A stretch of 64,000 nt of DNA from assembly GCF_000970755.1 (NCBI RefSeq), contig NZ_KQ034007.1, positions 572,240 to 636,239 of the forward strand, written 5' to 3'. This DNA is from Lactobacillus kimbladii (lineage in GTDB: Bacteria > Bacillota > Bacilli > Lactobacillales > Lactobacillaceae). How positions within the stretch are numbered: position 1 is the first letter of the stretch; each line of letters starts with the position of its first letter. Made by a program: the position numbers and the translations under genes. Below are positions 28,561 to 36,097 of this stretch, in pieces. The notes beneath the pieces were generated by a model, which ran no database searches, was not told the origin of the DNA, and worked only from the letters and a program-made list of their open reading frames with translations.

Positions 28561-28711
28561 GTTTCTTTAATCTTTCTTGGTAAAAAGTTCACAGAATATT
28601 CATTTTTTGAACTTAACATAATAATATAGTCAGTTATGAAAAACATTACTTACAAAAAAGAAGTAGTATGTTATAATAATTTAGAATACAATTTAAAGGA
28701 GCGTGAAATAT

Positions 28712-29110
28712 ATGGTCAACTTATATATATCTCCGAGCTGTACATCATGTCGCAAGGCAAAGGCTTGGTTAAAGAAACATGACATTCCCTTTAAGGAAAG
28801 GAATATTTTTTCAGAGCCCTTGACAAAAGACGAGCTTATGCAAATTTTGCGAATGACTGAAAACGGTACGGAAGAAATTATTTCTACGCGTTCAAGAGCC
28901 TTTCAACAACTTAAAGTTAATCTTGATGATCTGTCAATAGACCAACTACTTGACTTAGTTGAAAAAAATCCTAGTTTATTAAGACGTCCAATTATTATGG
29001 ATGATCGGCGTTTGCAAGTTGGGTATAATGAAGATGAAATTCGGCGCTTTTTGCCAAGAAAAGTGCGTCGTCTTGAGCTTGAAGAAATGCAAAAGATAGC
29101 TGATTTATAA
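28712..29110 (+). CDS. spx: Spx transcriptional regulator
   Basis: A 132-residue ArsC-fold protein that binds the RNA polymerase alpha C-terminal domain and redirects transcription under thiol stress. The redox switch is C10-T-S-C13 and the C-terminal domain has [19 protein letters not shown] at 28712 is chosen because AAAGGAG ends ten bases before; a GTG three codons earlier is too near. The mecA, coiA and yjbH-type genes nearby repeat the Bacillus arrangement; ClpXP and the YjbH adaptor degrade Spx there. Confidence 0.95.
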   Translation: MVNLYISPSCTSCRKAKAWLKKHDIPFKERNIFSEPLTKDELMQILRMTENGTEEIISTRSRAFQQLKVNLDDLSIDQLLDLVEKNPSLLRRPIIMDDRRLQVGYNEDEIRRFLPRKVRRLELEEMQKIADL

Positions 29111-29130
29111 AATTCAGGTAAGTTTAAAAT

Positions 29131-29165
29131 AAAAGCGTTAGTTTTTAAACTAACGCTTTTATTTT
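29131..29165 (+). terminator. terminator of spx
   Basis: AAAAGCGTTAGTTT and its complement form a 14-bp stem with a T-rich tail. Confidence 0.85.
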
Positions 29166-29217
29166 ATGAGCAAAGTACGCTACAATAGAACAAAGAATCT
29201 GATGGAGGTGAGAACTC

Positions 29218-29940
29218 ATGCAAGTAGATCATATAAACAATAATACGATTCGCGTGAGAATAGGTAAACAAGAATTAGCTAATCGTGGTCTCAAAGTTTT
29301 AGATTTACTAGGTGATAAAAATAAAATCCAGCATTTCTTTTATTCAATTTTGGATGAAATTGATACTGATCATTCATTTAGTCAGGATGCACCGGTAACT
29401 TTTCAAGTAATGCCTAATAATGGTGGACTTGATTTATTAATCACAAAAGTGACAGAGAAAGATCGTAATAATCTTGCCCAGTTATTTGATAATGATTTTA
29501 CTGACAACAATAAAAAGAATAATGATGCTCGTAAATCTTTTCTTGACCTTGAACCTGAGGATGAAGAAACAGATAAGGACGAGTCAAATGAACCAGCAGA
29601 TTCTTCTCAACCTAAAGTTAAGAAGCAGTTTTGGAAATTGCAGAAAAAGCAGGCATATAGTTTTACTGACCTTGATCAGGTGACTGAATTGGCGGAAAGT
29701 CTTAAAGCAAATGATTTGTCTTCCAGTCTTTATTTTGAACGGGGAAAATTTTACTTAGAGCTGATTTTTACTAGTCAAGACTATTCGGAAATAAAGCCCG
29801 CTGATGCATGGGCAATTGCAAATGAATATGGTATTAAAGTAAAAACAAGTGAAATGGCTCGTGTTCGTACTAATGGTAAATGTTTGTTAACTAATGATGC
29901 ATTAGATCAACTGCGGCATTATTTTAGCGGTATTAAATAA
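29218..29940 (+). CDS. mecA: adaptor protein MecA
   Basis: A 240-residue adaptor that brings targets to ClpC. N-terminal domain (about 1-85) with HINNNTIRVRIGKQELANRG recognises substrates, an acidic Asp/Glu-rich linker (about 100-135) follows, and the C-terminal domain (about 140-240) binds the Clp ATPase. In Bacillus it controls ComK; in lactobacilli the targets are unclear. GGAGGTGAG precedes ATG. Single gene flanked by terminators. Confidence 0.93.
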   Translation: MQVDHINNNTIRVRIGKQELANRGLKVLDLLGDKNKIQHFFYSILDEIDTDHSFSQDAPVTFQVMPNNGGLDLLITKVTEKDRNNLAQLFDNDFTDNNKKNNDARKSFLDLEPEDEETDKDESNEPADSSQPKVKKQFWKLQKKQAYSFTDLDQVTELAESLKANDLSSSLYFERGKFYLELIFTSQDYSEIKPADAWAIANEYGIKVKTSEMARVRTNGKCLLTNDALDQLRHYFSGIK

Positions 29941-29960
29941 ATTAACAAATATAGCTGAAT

Positions 29961-29990
29961 AAAAAGGGCAGGTTAAATCCTGCCTTTTTG
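29961..29990 (+). terminator. terminator of mecA
   Basis: AAAAAGGGCAGG pairs with CCTGCCTTTTT around a 6-base loop with one bulge. Confidence 0.8.
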
Positions 29991-30014
29991 CGTACTTATT
30001 TTTAGGTGATAAAT

Positions 30015-30857
30015 ATGTACGCAGCACTGTTAAATAATACTTTGGTTTTAGCTGTTGAGGAAGCTAAATCGACCAAAAGTAACAAAAAAGTTAAGAAACA
30101 TTATTTTTGCCCACATTGTGAACGAGAAATGCAATTAGTATGTAAAGATAAGCAGTCCTATTTTAAACATATACCTTCCAAAGTAAACTTATCTGGGGAA
30201 AATAAAGAACATGCACAGAGTAAAAGTATACTGACAAAAGCACTCAGAGAAGTACATTTTAATGCAGAAACAGAAGTTAATCTTGCTAATGGACAACTGC
30301 GAGCTGATATATTAGCAGCTTCAAATTTAGCTTTCGAAATTCAGTGCGCTCCTTTAAATAAGTCAGAATTTCGCCACCGCCATTTTTTGTATAAGCAAAT
30401 AGGCGTTAAAGATATATGGATAGTTGGCCAGAGACATTTTTTAGGACAAAACATAAAAAAATCGCAGCTTATTTTCTTTCGCAGAAACTATTTTTGGCAA
30501 GATTATTATTTAGAGATTGATCCGTTTAAAAAAATTATTCGACTAAAATATAACGTTTTGCTTGAGCCATTAACAAATAAGCTTCATTTCCAAGAGAAAA
30601 AATTTGATATCAATGCAATAGGCTTAAAACAGTTGTGGCATTTTCACCCTTTATTGCAAAAATATCATGTTAATTCCACACAGCAAAAGCAATATCTGCA
30701 AATGCAACTAAAACATATGAGTTTGAAAGGCATGCAAATTGCAAACTTGCTATATAAAAAGCGCCAAACCATAGAAGATTTGCCGCCCTGGGTTTTTACC
30801 AATTTTCGAAAAATAAATTCACCAGATAATGTAAGTAAATATTTAAATCAGTCGTAA
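30015..30857 (+). CDS. coiA: CoiA-like competence protein
   Basis: A 280-residue protein of the CoiA family. A short zinc-ribbon-like region (FCPHCEREM, near residue 33) precedes a nuclease-like fold with ADILAASNLAFEIQCAPL (the D-ExQ type core of PD-(D/E)XK enzymes). CoiA acts in natural transformation after DNA uptake, probably with DprA and RecA. The ATG at 30015 is used, with AGGTG upstream. Its 3' end overlaps the convergent yjbH-type gene by 15 bases. Shorter than some homologues, so the C-terminal part may be reduced. Confidence 0.85.
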   Translation: MYAALLNNTLVLAVEEAKSTKSNKKVKKHYFCPHCEREMQLVCKDKQSYFKHIPSKVNLSGENKEHAQSKSILTKALREVHFNAETEVNLANGQLRADILAASNLAFEIQCAPLNKSEFRHRHFLYKQIGVKDIWIVGQRHFLGQNIKKSQLIFFRRNYFWQDYYLEIDPFKKIIRLKYNVLLEPLTNKLHFQEKKFDINAIGLKQLWHFHPLLQKYHVNSTQQKQYLQMQLKHMSLKGMQIANLLYKKRQTIEDLPPWVFTNFRKINSPDNVSKYLNQS

Positions 30858-31463
30858 GTGTCTCACTGGGTAGTAGCCCTTTGGGTCACTTGCGATACAA
30901 CCATTATCCTTAAGAAGCTTTATTAGTTTGTCATGTGCAAGAATGCCTTCTAGCATTACCCCATTATAATTGCCACTTTCATTAAAAATAACTGTAGTAG
31001 GGAAATTACGAACATTGAATTTACGTGCAAGATCCTTGTCTTGTTGGATAGATTCATCAACATAGTGGGCAATTTTGCGATCATTGATCCGATTAAAATC
31101 CAAGTCTAAACTTTCTGCAATTTGTTTAGGCAAACTTTCTGTATATTTATTAAAATCGTTGCTAATAACTCGTTGCAAAGCGACTAAATAAGCACGTGCC
31201 TTTTTGTTGCCATATTCTATCTTAATAGCATTGTAATGTCGTAAGACCTGAAAAGAGACAATTGTGTATTGTGGTATATCTTTTATTTTCTGTCCATCAT
31301 TTTTTCTTCTAATAATGTCCTCTTTGATTACTTTTGCATTTATAATTGGAACAAAATGAAATGAAGAGTTGATATTAAGTTCATCAATTGCGTCTTTGAT
31401 TAAAACTTCCGTATTATAGCAATATATACCAACGGGATTAACAAAAAGAAAAATCTCGAACAT
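30843..31463 (-). CDS. DsbA-family protein, SpxH/YjbH-like adaptor
   Basis: A 206-residue thioredoxin-fold protein. The helical insertion and the cis-Pro region NFPTTVIFN match the DsbA/YjbH family. The N-terminal site reads NPVGIYCYN, so only one Cys is left and disulphide chemistry is unlikely. YjbH in Bacillus is an adaptor that presents Spx to ClpXP, and the neighbours here (spx, CYTH, RelQ, NAD kinase, RluD) match the Bacillus yjb region, so this is probably the counterpart. A GAGGAG-like site precedes the ATG. Confidence 0.8.
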   Translation of the reverse strand: MFEIFLFVNPVGIYCYNTEVLIKDAIDELNINSSFHFVPIINAKVIKEDIIRRKNDGQKIKDIPQYTIVSFQVLRHYNAIKIEYGNKKARAYLVALQRVISNDFNKYTESLPKQIAESLDLDFNRINDRKIAHYVDESIQQDKDLARKFNVRNFPTTVIFNESGNYNGVMLEGILAHDKLIKLLKDNGCIASDPKGYYPVRHLRLI

Positions 31464-31536
31464 GATCAGGCTCCTCCAATACTGATTATCAAGTATAAAA
31501 TTATTAAATATCTATCCTTTGAAAACTATCCTTCAA

Positions 31537-32160
31537 TTATATTTTAACACGATGTATGTAAGCGCGTGCAATTTTCGCTTGGTTAGTGTTAGCATAATTT
31601 TGTGTAAACTGATATTCTTTCTTTAATTTTGCCAGAGTTTCTGCTATCAAGTCTGGGTTACAATTTTCAATCTCAAGTTCAAAATCTTCGTAGTTGTCTG
31701 GATAAGTGTTATCATCAAAAGTTAATTCACAATTTTTTGGTCCATTCGCTAATATGCGATGAGTTTTGCAATAAGTTTGCAAATGAAGGTTTAATTTCTG
31801 TGAAAATTTCTGATTCAAATATTTTCCTGCACTATACTTAAAAATTATAGGCGATCCAGCGGCCCCCCGCTTAATAAATGCTTTTGCTTCATTTAATTTT
31901 AAGGAATCGTTAATTTCTATTGCTTCATGAAAATCTTTTTGTATGGGATTCTTATTTGGAACCTTGAGAGTTTGCTCTGCGTGGTCAGCAAAAAGTCTAA
32001 TGCGGCAGCTTATATTAGACTGCTTTAGCAAACCGTCGCTAGTGTCAAAATAATAATTTTCCTGGTTAAAGCTGTGCTTAAATGGAAAATCATGACAAAG
32101 TTTTAGATATATTGCCTTAGGTAAAATGATTTTAGCTTCAATTTCATTGTTTTGTGACAT
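31537..32160 (-). CDS. CYTH domain protein (YjbK-like)
   Basis: A 207-residue CYTH protein with the tunnel signature ExExK in NEIEAKIILPKAIY at residues 5-9 and later Arg/Lys/Glu ligands (CRIRLF, TLKVPNK, DDNTYPDNYEDFELEIE). CYTH proteins hydrolyse triphosphates such as inorganic triphosphate or thiamine triphosphate. ATG at 32160 is chosen because GGAG lies ten bases upstream. It is next to RelQ but divergent from it, as yjbK is near yjbM in Bacillus. Confidence 0.88.
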   Translation of the reverse strand: MSQNNEIEAKIILPKAIYLKLCHDFPFKHSFNQENYYFDTSDGLLKQSNISCRIRLFADHAEQTLKVPNKNPIQKDFHEAIEINDSLKLNEAKAFIKRGAAGSPIIFKYSAGKYLNQKFSQKLNLHLQTYCKTHRILANGPKNCELTFDDNTYPDNYEDFELEIENCNPDLIAETLAKLKKEYQFTQNYANTNQAKIARAYIHRVKI

Positions 32161-32513
32161 TTTATAATACTCCATTTAATATTGTGGCTATCAAAGAATT
32201 CCCTTTAACATTTTGTGTCAAAGTCTATATTTATTTTAAAATTTAGCTTCTAAAAGTGAAAAGCGACTGCATTTAATTTTTAAAATTCCCTAAATTAGTG
32301 AAAAAAGGGCTAAAGCTATGATAGTATAGCCTAATTGAAATTAATAAATTTATAATATTATTAAAAGGTTTAATGTGCAAGAAATAAGACTTTATAATAA
32401 CCTCCTGGTTTTGTATAGGAAATTGCCATTTTATTAAGGCAAATCATCATATGAAATTGCTATCATATAATTTATGTTAAAATGAATATGCTGTTTGAGA
32501 AAGGGTTATTTCT
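32161..32513. other. intergenic region between divergent CYTH and relQ genes
   Basis: About 350 A+T-rich bases without a gene. A likely -10 box TATAAT at 32466-32471 serves relQ. No riboswitch or recognised operator was seen. Confidence 0.55.
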
Positions 32514-33143
32514 ATGAATTATGATTGGGATAATTTTTTATGGCCATATGAAGAGGCCGTGCGAGAATTAAAGGTGAAGTTTCGTTCTTTAAGACAAAGT
32601 TTCTTAACCAAAGGAGAACATTCACCAATAGAATTTGTAGTCGGCAGAGTTAAAACTGTTGATTCAATTAAGGAAAAAATGCAAAGGCGTGTTATCAGTC
32701 CGGATGTGATTGAGACTGATATGCAAGACATAGCAGGAATTAGGATAGTCTGTCAATTTGTCGATGATATTTACAAGGTGGTAGACTTAATACATGCACG
32801 TGATGATATGGAAGTCATTGAAGAACGTGATTATGTTAAAAATGCTAAGCCTTCAGGCTATCGCTCTTATCATATGGTTATTTCTTATACGGTTTACCTG
32901 CCAACCGGATCCAAAAAATTATTAGCCGAAATTCAAATTAGGACTCTAGCAATGAATTTTTGGGCTACTGTTGAGCATACTCTTAATTATAAATATCAGG
33001 GTTCTTATCCAAAAGATATTTCTGAAAGACTAAAATCTACTGCAGAAACGGCATATAAACTTGATGAAGAAATGTCTTTGATAAAAGATGAAGTACAAGA
33101 AGCGCAGAAGGTTTTTACTAAAAACAAGGGTAAGGAAAAATAA
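32514..33143 (+). CDS. relQ: small alarmone synthetase RelQ (GTP pyrophosphokinase)
   Basis: A 209-residue small alarmone synthetase that makes ppGpp and pppGpp from ATP and GTP or GDP, without a hydrolase domain. Motifs: EFVVGRVKTVDSIKEKMQRR, DMQDIAGIRIVCQF, YRSYHMV and the catalytic region EIQIRTLAMNFWATVEHTLNYKY. A C-terminal helix forms the tetramer contact. Its stop overlaps the start of the NAD kinase gene; the same order (yjbM-nadK-rluD) is conserved in Firmicutes. Its transcript includes NAD kinase and RluD. Confidence 0.95.
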   Translation: MNYDWDNFLWPYEEAVRELKVKFRSLRQSFLTKGEHSPIEFVVGRVKTVDSIKEKMQRRVISPDVIETDMQDIAGIRIVCQFVDDIYKVVDLIHARDDMEVIEERDYVKNAKPSGYRSYHMVISYTVYLPTGSKKLLAEIQIRTLAMNFWATVEHTLNYKYQGSYPKDISERLKSTAETAYKLDEEMSLIKDEVQEAQKVFTKNKGKEK

Positions 33144-33949
33144 TGAGAATTACAATTGCCCATAACACCAATCAAGAAACTTTAAGGGTGGTAGCGCACT
33201 TGCGAAAATTGTTAGAAACTAAAGAGGGCGTTGTCTTTGATGCCAAATATCCAGATGTAGTTATTACTGTCGGCGGTGATGGAACTTTGATAAATGCCTT
33301 TCACCGATATGAAAATCAAATTAGTTCAATTCGCTTTATTGGCATCCACACTGGACATTTGGGCTTTTATACTGATTGGCGTGGTCCTGAAGTCGATAAA
33401 ATGGTAGATGCATTGTTTTTAAGGGAACCTGAGTCTGCCAGCTATCCGCTGTTAGAGGTGGAACTTCTAACTGAAGCTAATGAAAAGAAACACTTTTTAG
33501 CTTTAAATGAGTCAGCAGTAAAGCGCATTTCACATACGCTTGAAGCTAAAGTTTACATTGATGATCAGTTATTTGAAAATTTCCGGGGAGATGGCTTATG
33601 TATATCAACTCCTACCGGTTCAACTGGTTATAATAAGTCACTTGGTGGTGCTGTGATTCACCCAAGACTTAAAGCCTTGCAAATGGCAGAAATAGCTTCA
33701 ATTAATAACCGAATTTTCAGATCATTATCTTCGCCAATAGTGTTGGCACCAGAGCAGTGGATTACTGTCATACCTGATGCTGACCACTGCGTTATGACTG
33801 TTGATGGCCGTCGCATTAATGTCCGCAACGCTAAACAAATTGAATATCGTATTTCTAGTAAGGAAATTCATTTTGATCGTTTTGGGCATACTCATTTTTG
33901 GTCCCGTGTTCAGAGCGCCTTTATTGGAGATAAAGATGACACCATTTAA
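33143..33949 (+). CDS. nadK: NAD kinase
   Basis: A 268-residue enzyme that phosphorylates NAD to NADP. It has the GGDGTLINAF motif near residue 46 with the catalytic Asp and the signature CISTPTGSTGYNKSLGGAV near 153. It overlaps relQ by one base and the pseudouridine synthase gene by 14 bases, so translation is coupled along the operon. Confidence 0.95.
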   Translation: MRITIAHNTNQETLRVVAHLRKLLETKEGVVFDAKYPDVVITVGGDGTLINAFHRYENQISSIRFIGIHTGHLGFYTDWRGPEVDKMVDALFLREPESASYPLLEVELLTEANEKKHFLALNESAVKRISHTLEAKVYIDDQLFENFRGDGLCISTPTGSTGYNKSLGGAVIHPRLKALQMAEIASINNRIFRSLSSPIVLAPEQWITVIPDADHCVMTVDGRRINVRNAKQIEYRISSKEIHFDRFGHTHFWSRVQSAFIGDKDDTI

Positions 33950-34826
33950 AGTTATTGTACAAGACAAAGTTCCCAAGAAATTAGGAGCTTTTTTACTGAA
34001 AAACGGTTTTTCAAAAAGAGCAGTGAATAATGCTAAAAATGCGGGTGGAATGATTCTTGTTAATCATAAAAGGCGCTATACAAACTTCATTTTACATGTT
34101 GGCGATGAAGTGATTTTCATTCCGGGTCAGGAAAAGCATAATCCATGGCTCATACCTTCGCAAAAACCTATTGAAGTTGTTAAAGAAACTGAAAACTATC
34201 TGGTTGTTAATAAGCCTGCAGGGATTTTATCGATTCCTTCTCGCTACGATGATAACGCACTCGTTAACCAAATTTTAGGTTATTTTGAGCGCAAAAAAAG
34301 TGTGAATATCAAGCCACATATTGTAACGCGACTCGATCGCGATACTTCTGGTTTGGTTTTAGTTGGGAAAAATGCTATTGCTCATGCTCGTTTTAGTCAG
34401 ATCGATAAAACTCAATTTATTAAAAAATATCATGCAATAGTTCATGGCAATTTTGCGCCGGAAGAATTGACAGGAGTGATAGATCAGCCTATTGGTCGCA
34501 AAGGAACCTCAATTGTGCGCAGCATTGATTCCACTGGCAAGAATGCTAAAACTGCTTATAAAGTGATTGCTCAAAAAAGCGGAGCCAGTTTAGTAGAACT
34601 GCGCCTATATACCGGTCGAACTCACCAGATTCGTTTGCATATGCAATATCTTGGTCACCTCTTATATGGAGATCCATTATATGGGCAAAAAGATAATTTC
34701 AAAAGGCAAGCATTAAATTGCTTTCACTTAGAATTTCCTGATCCCTTCAAGAAAGAGAGGCAAGTTAGTATTGAAGTGCCCGATCCACATGATATGCAGG
34801 AATTATGGCATAATATTCCAAAATAG
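33936..34826 (+). CDS. RluD-family pseudouridine synthase
   Basis: A 296-residue enzyme converting uridines in 23S rRNA to pseudouridine. Catalytic Asp lies in TRLDRDTSGLVLVGKN, with LYTGRTHQIRLHMQYLGH later. An S4-like region (about residues 15-70) is at the N terminus. ATG at 33936 follows TTGGAGATA, 14 bases inside the NAD kinase gene. The RluA/RluD subgroup is certain, the exact site on RNA is inferred. A terminator follows. Confidence 0.9.
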   Translation: MTPFKVIVQDKVPKKLGAFLLKNGFSKRAVNNAKNAGGMILVNHKRRYTNFILHVGDEVIFIPGQEKHNPWLIPSQKPIEVVKETENYLVVNKPAGILSIPSRYDDNALVNQILGYFERKKSVNIKPHIVTRLDRDTSGLVLVGKNAIAHARFSQIDKTQFIKKYHAIVHGNFAPEELTGVIDQPIGRKGTSIVRSIDSTGKNAKTAYKVIAQKSGASLVELRLYTGRTHQIRLHMQYLGHLLYGDPLYGQKDNFKRQALNCFHLEFPDPFKKERQVSIEVPDPHDMQELWHNIPK

Positions 34827-34845
34827 TTTTAGTAAATGTAATAAA

Positions 34846-34880
34846 AAAGAGTTGTCATTATATTAGACAACTCTTTATTT
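34846..34880. terminator. terminator between RluD and the lactonase-family gene
   Basis: AAAGAGTTGTC (34846-34856) and GACAACTCTTT (34866-34876) form a perfect 11-bp stem with A and T tracts either side. Confidence 0.85.
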
Positions 34881-34892
34881 GTTATAGGAAAA

Positions 34893-35927
34893 TTATTCAC
34901 TAAAAAGTACGCGAGTACCTTCGGGAACAAAAATATTTTTTTGCACAGGAGTCAAACAGCCATTTTCCGCGTCCCTGGTATATAAAGTAGCATTATCTGA
35001 ATTTTGGTTGGTTGCCACCACATATTTTTCATCTCTGTCCCAGTTAAAATCTCGCGGAAATTCACCAAAAGTTGAAATTCTCTGACGTAACTGCAGGGTA
35101 TGATCATCATTAACTGCAAAAACAGTGATAGTATCATGGCCACGATTAGAAGTGTAAATAAATTTACCATCATGGCTAATTTTTATGGCCGCTGCGCCAT
35201 TGTGATCGGAATAATCATCAGGGATGGTTGAATAAGTGGCAATACTCTTAAATTGCCAATTTGTCTCATCAAACTTGACTAAATTAATTTTGCTTGAAAG
35301 CTCACCGACAACATAAAAATAATTACCGTCAGGGCTGTAAACAATGTGGCGACTGCCGAAACCGGGTTCGTTTTGATATTTTGCTAAATGATGCAGCTTA
35401 TTATTTTTAAAACTGTAAAAATCAACACAGTCATTACCTAAATCACAACTTACAAGATTTCCTTGTGGTGTTTGATCAAAAAAATGCGGGTGGGGGCCAT
35501 CAGCTTGCTCAGGACAAGGTCCTAAGCTATCTGCAGTGTGAGTCACTGAATCCAAAAAAGTTAACTTGCCCTCATCATCAAATGAGAATACGGCTAATAC
35601 TGCTGTATGGTAATTGGCAGTATAGAGCAATTTCTTTTTCTGGTTAATGCCAATATAAGCTGGTGACGAACCGGGAGTTAAGTAAGAATCTTTTTCCTGA
35701 TACTTACCATTAACTAGTTCAAATGAACTGATGCCACCCTTAGCGCCAGCGTTATTAATAGTAAAAATAAGCTTACCATCTTGGACAAAGTATGTTGGAC
35801 CTCCAACTTTTATTACTTCTTTAGCTGGTCCCATCTGCATTTCTAGTCCGTTTTCAGCAAGTGTGAGTGGTAATTCATAAATTCCCGTTGACTTTTTTTT
35901 AGTGTATCCGCCGATTAATAATTTCAT
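34893..35927 (-). CDS. lactonase family (YbhE-type) beta-propeller protein
   Basis: A 344-residue seven-bladed propeller protein of the family of 6-phosphogluconolactonase YbhE. Recurrent blades are visible: PSPAYIGINQKKKLLYTANY-like, SRHIVYSPDGNYFYVVGEL and AAIKISHDGKFIYTSNRG, and the acid/His cluster PEQADGPHPHFFDQTP is typical. ATG at 35927 follows GGAGG by ten bases. It probably acts in the pentose phosphate branch, though many members have no proven substrate. It is divergent from the P-type ATPase gene. Confidence 0.85.
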   Translation of the reverse strand: MKLLIGGYTKKKSTGIYELPLTLAENGLEMQMGPAKEVIKVGGPTYFVQDGKLIFTINNAGAKGGISSFELVNGKYQEKDSYLTPGSSPAYIGINQKKKLLYTANYHTAVLAVFSFDDEGKLTFLDSVTHTADSLGPCPEQADGPHPHFFDQTPQGNLVSCDLGNDCVDFYSFKNNKLHHLAKYQNEPGFGSRHIVYSPDGNYFYVVGELSSKINLVKFDETNWQFKSIATYSTIPDDYSDHNGAAAIKISHDGKFIYTSNRGHDTITVFAVNDDHTLQLRQRISTFGEFPRDFNWDRDEKYVVATNQNSDNATLYTRDAENGCLTPVQKNIFVPEGTRVLFSE

Positions 35928-36007
35928 GCTTGAAAAGCCTCCAATTTCATTTATAATTGTCTCAATAATTAGTATAGCATGACACGCAATTGTAAAAATA
36001 TTGAGTG

Positions 36008-36035
36008 ACTTTAACATTTTAAAAAGTGTTAAAGT
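36008..36035. promoter_or_regulatory. 9-bp inverted repeat upstream of the P-type ATPase
   Basis: ACTTTAACA (36008-36016) and TGTTAAAGT (36027-36035) flank ten bases. It lies 63 bases upstream of the ATPase start and could be an operator for a small metal- or ion-responsive repressor; no such gene is adjacent. Confidence 0.4.
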
Positions 36036-36097
36036 ATGGTGTCGGCTTTATTTATTAGTTTAAAATTGAAAGTTTTGAAATAAGAGGTATGTTGGGA

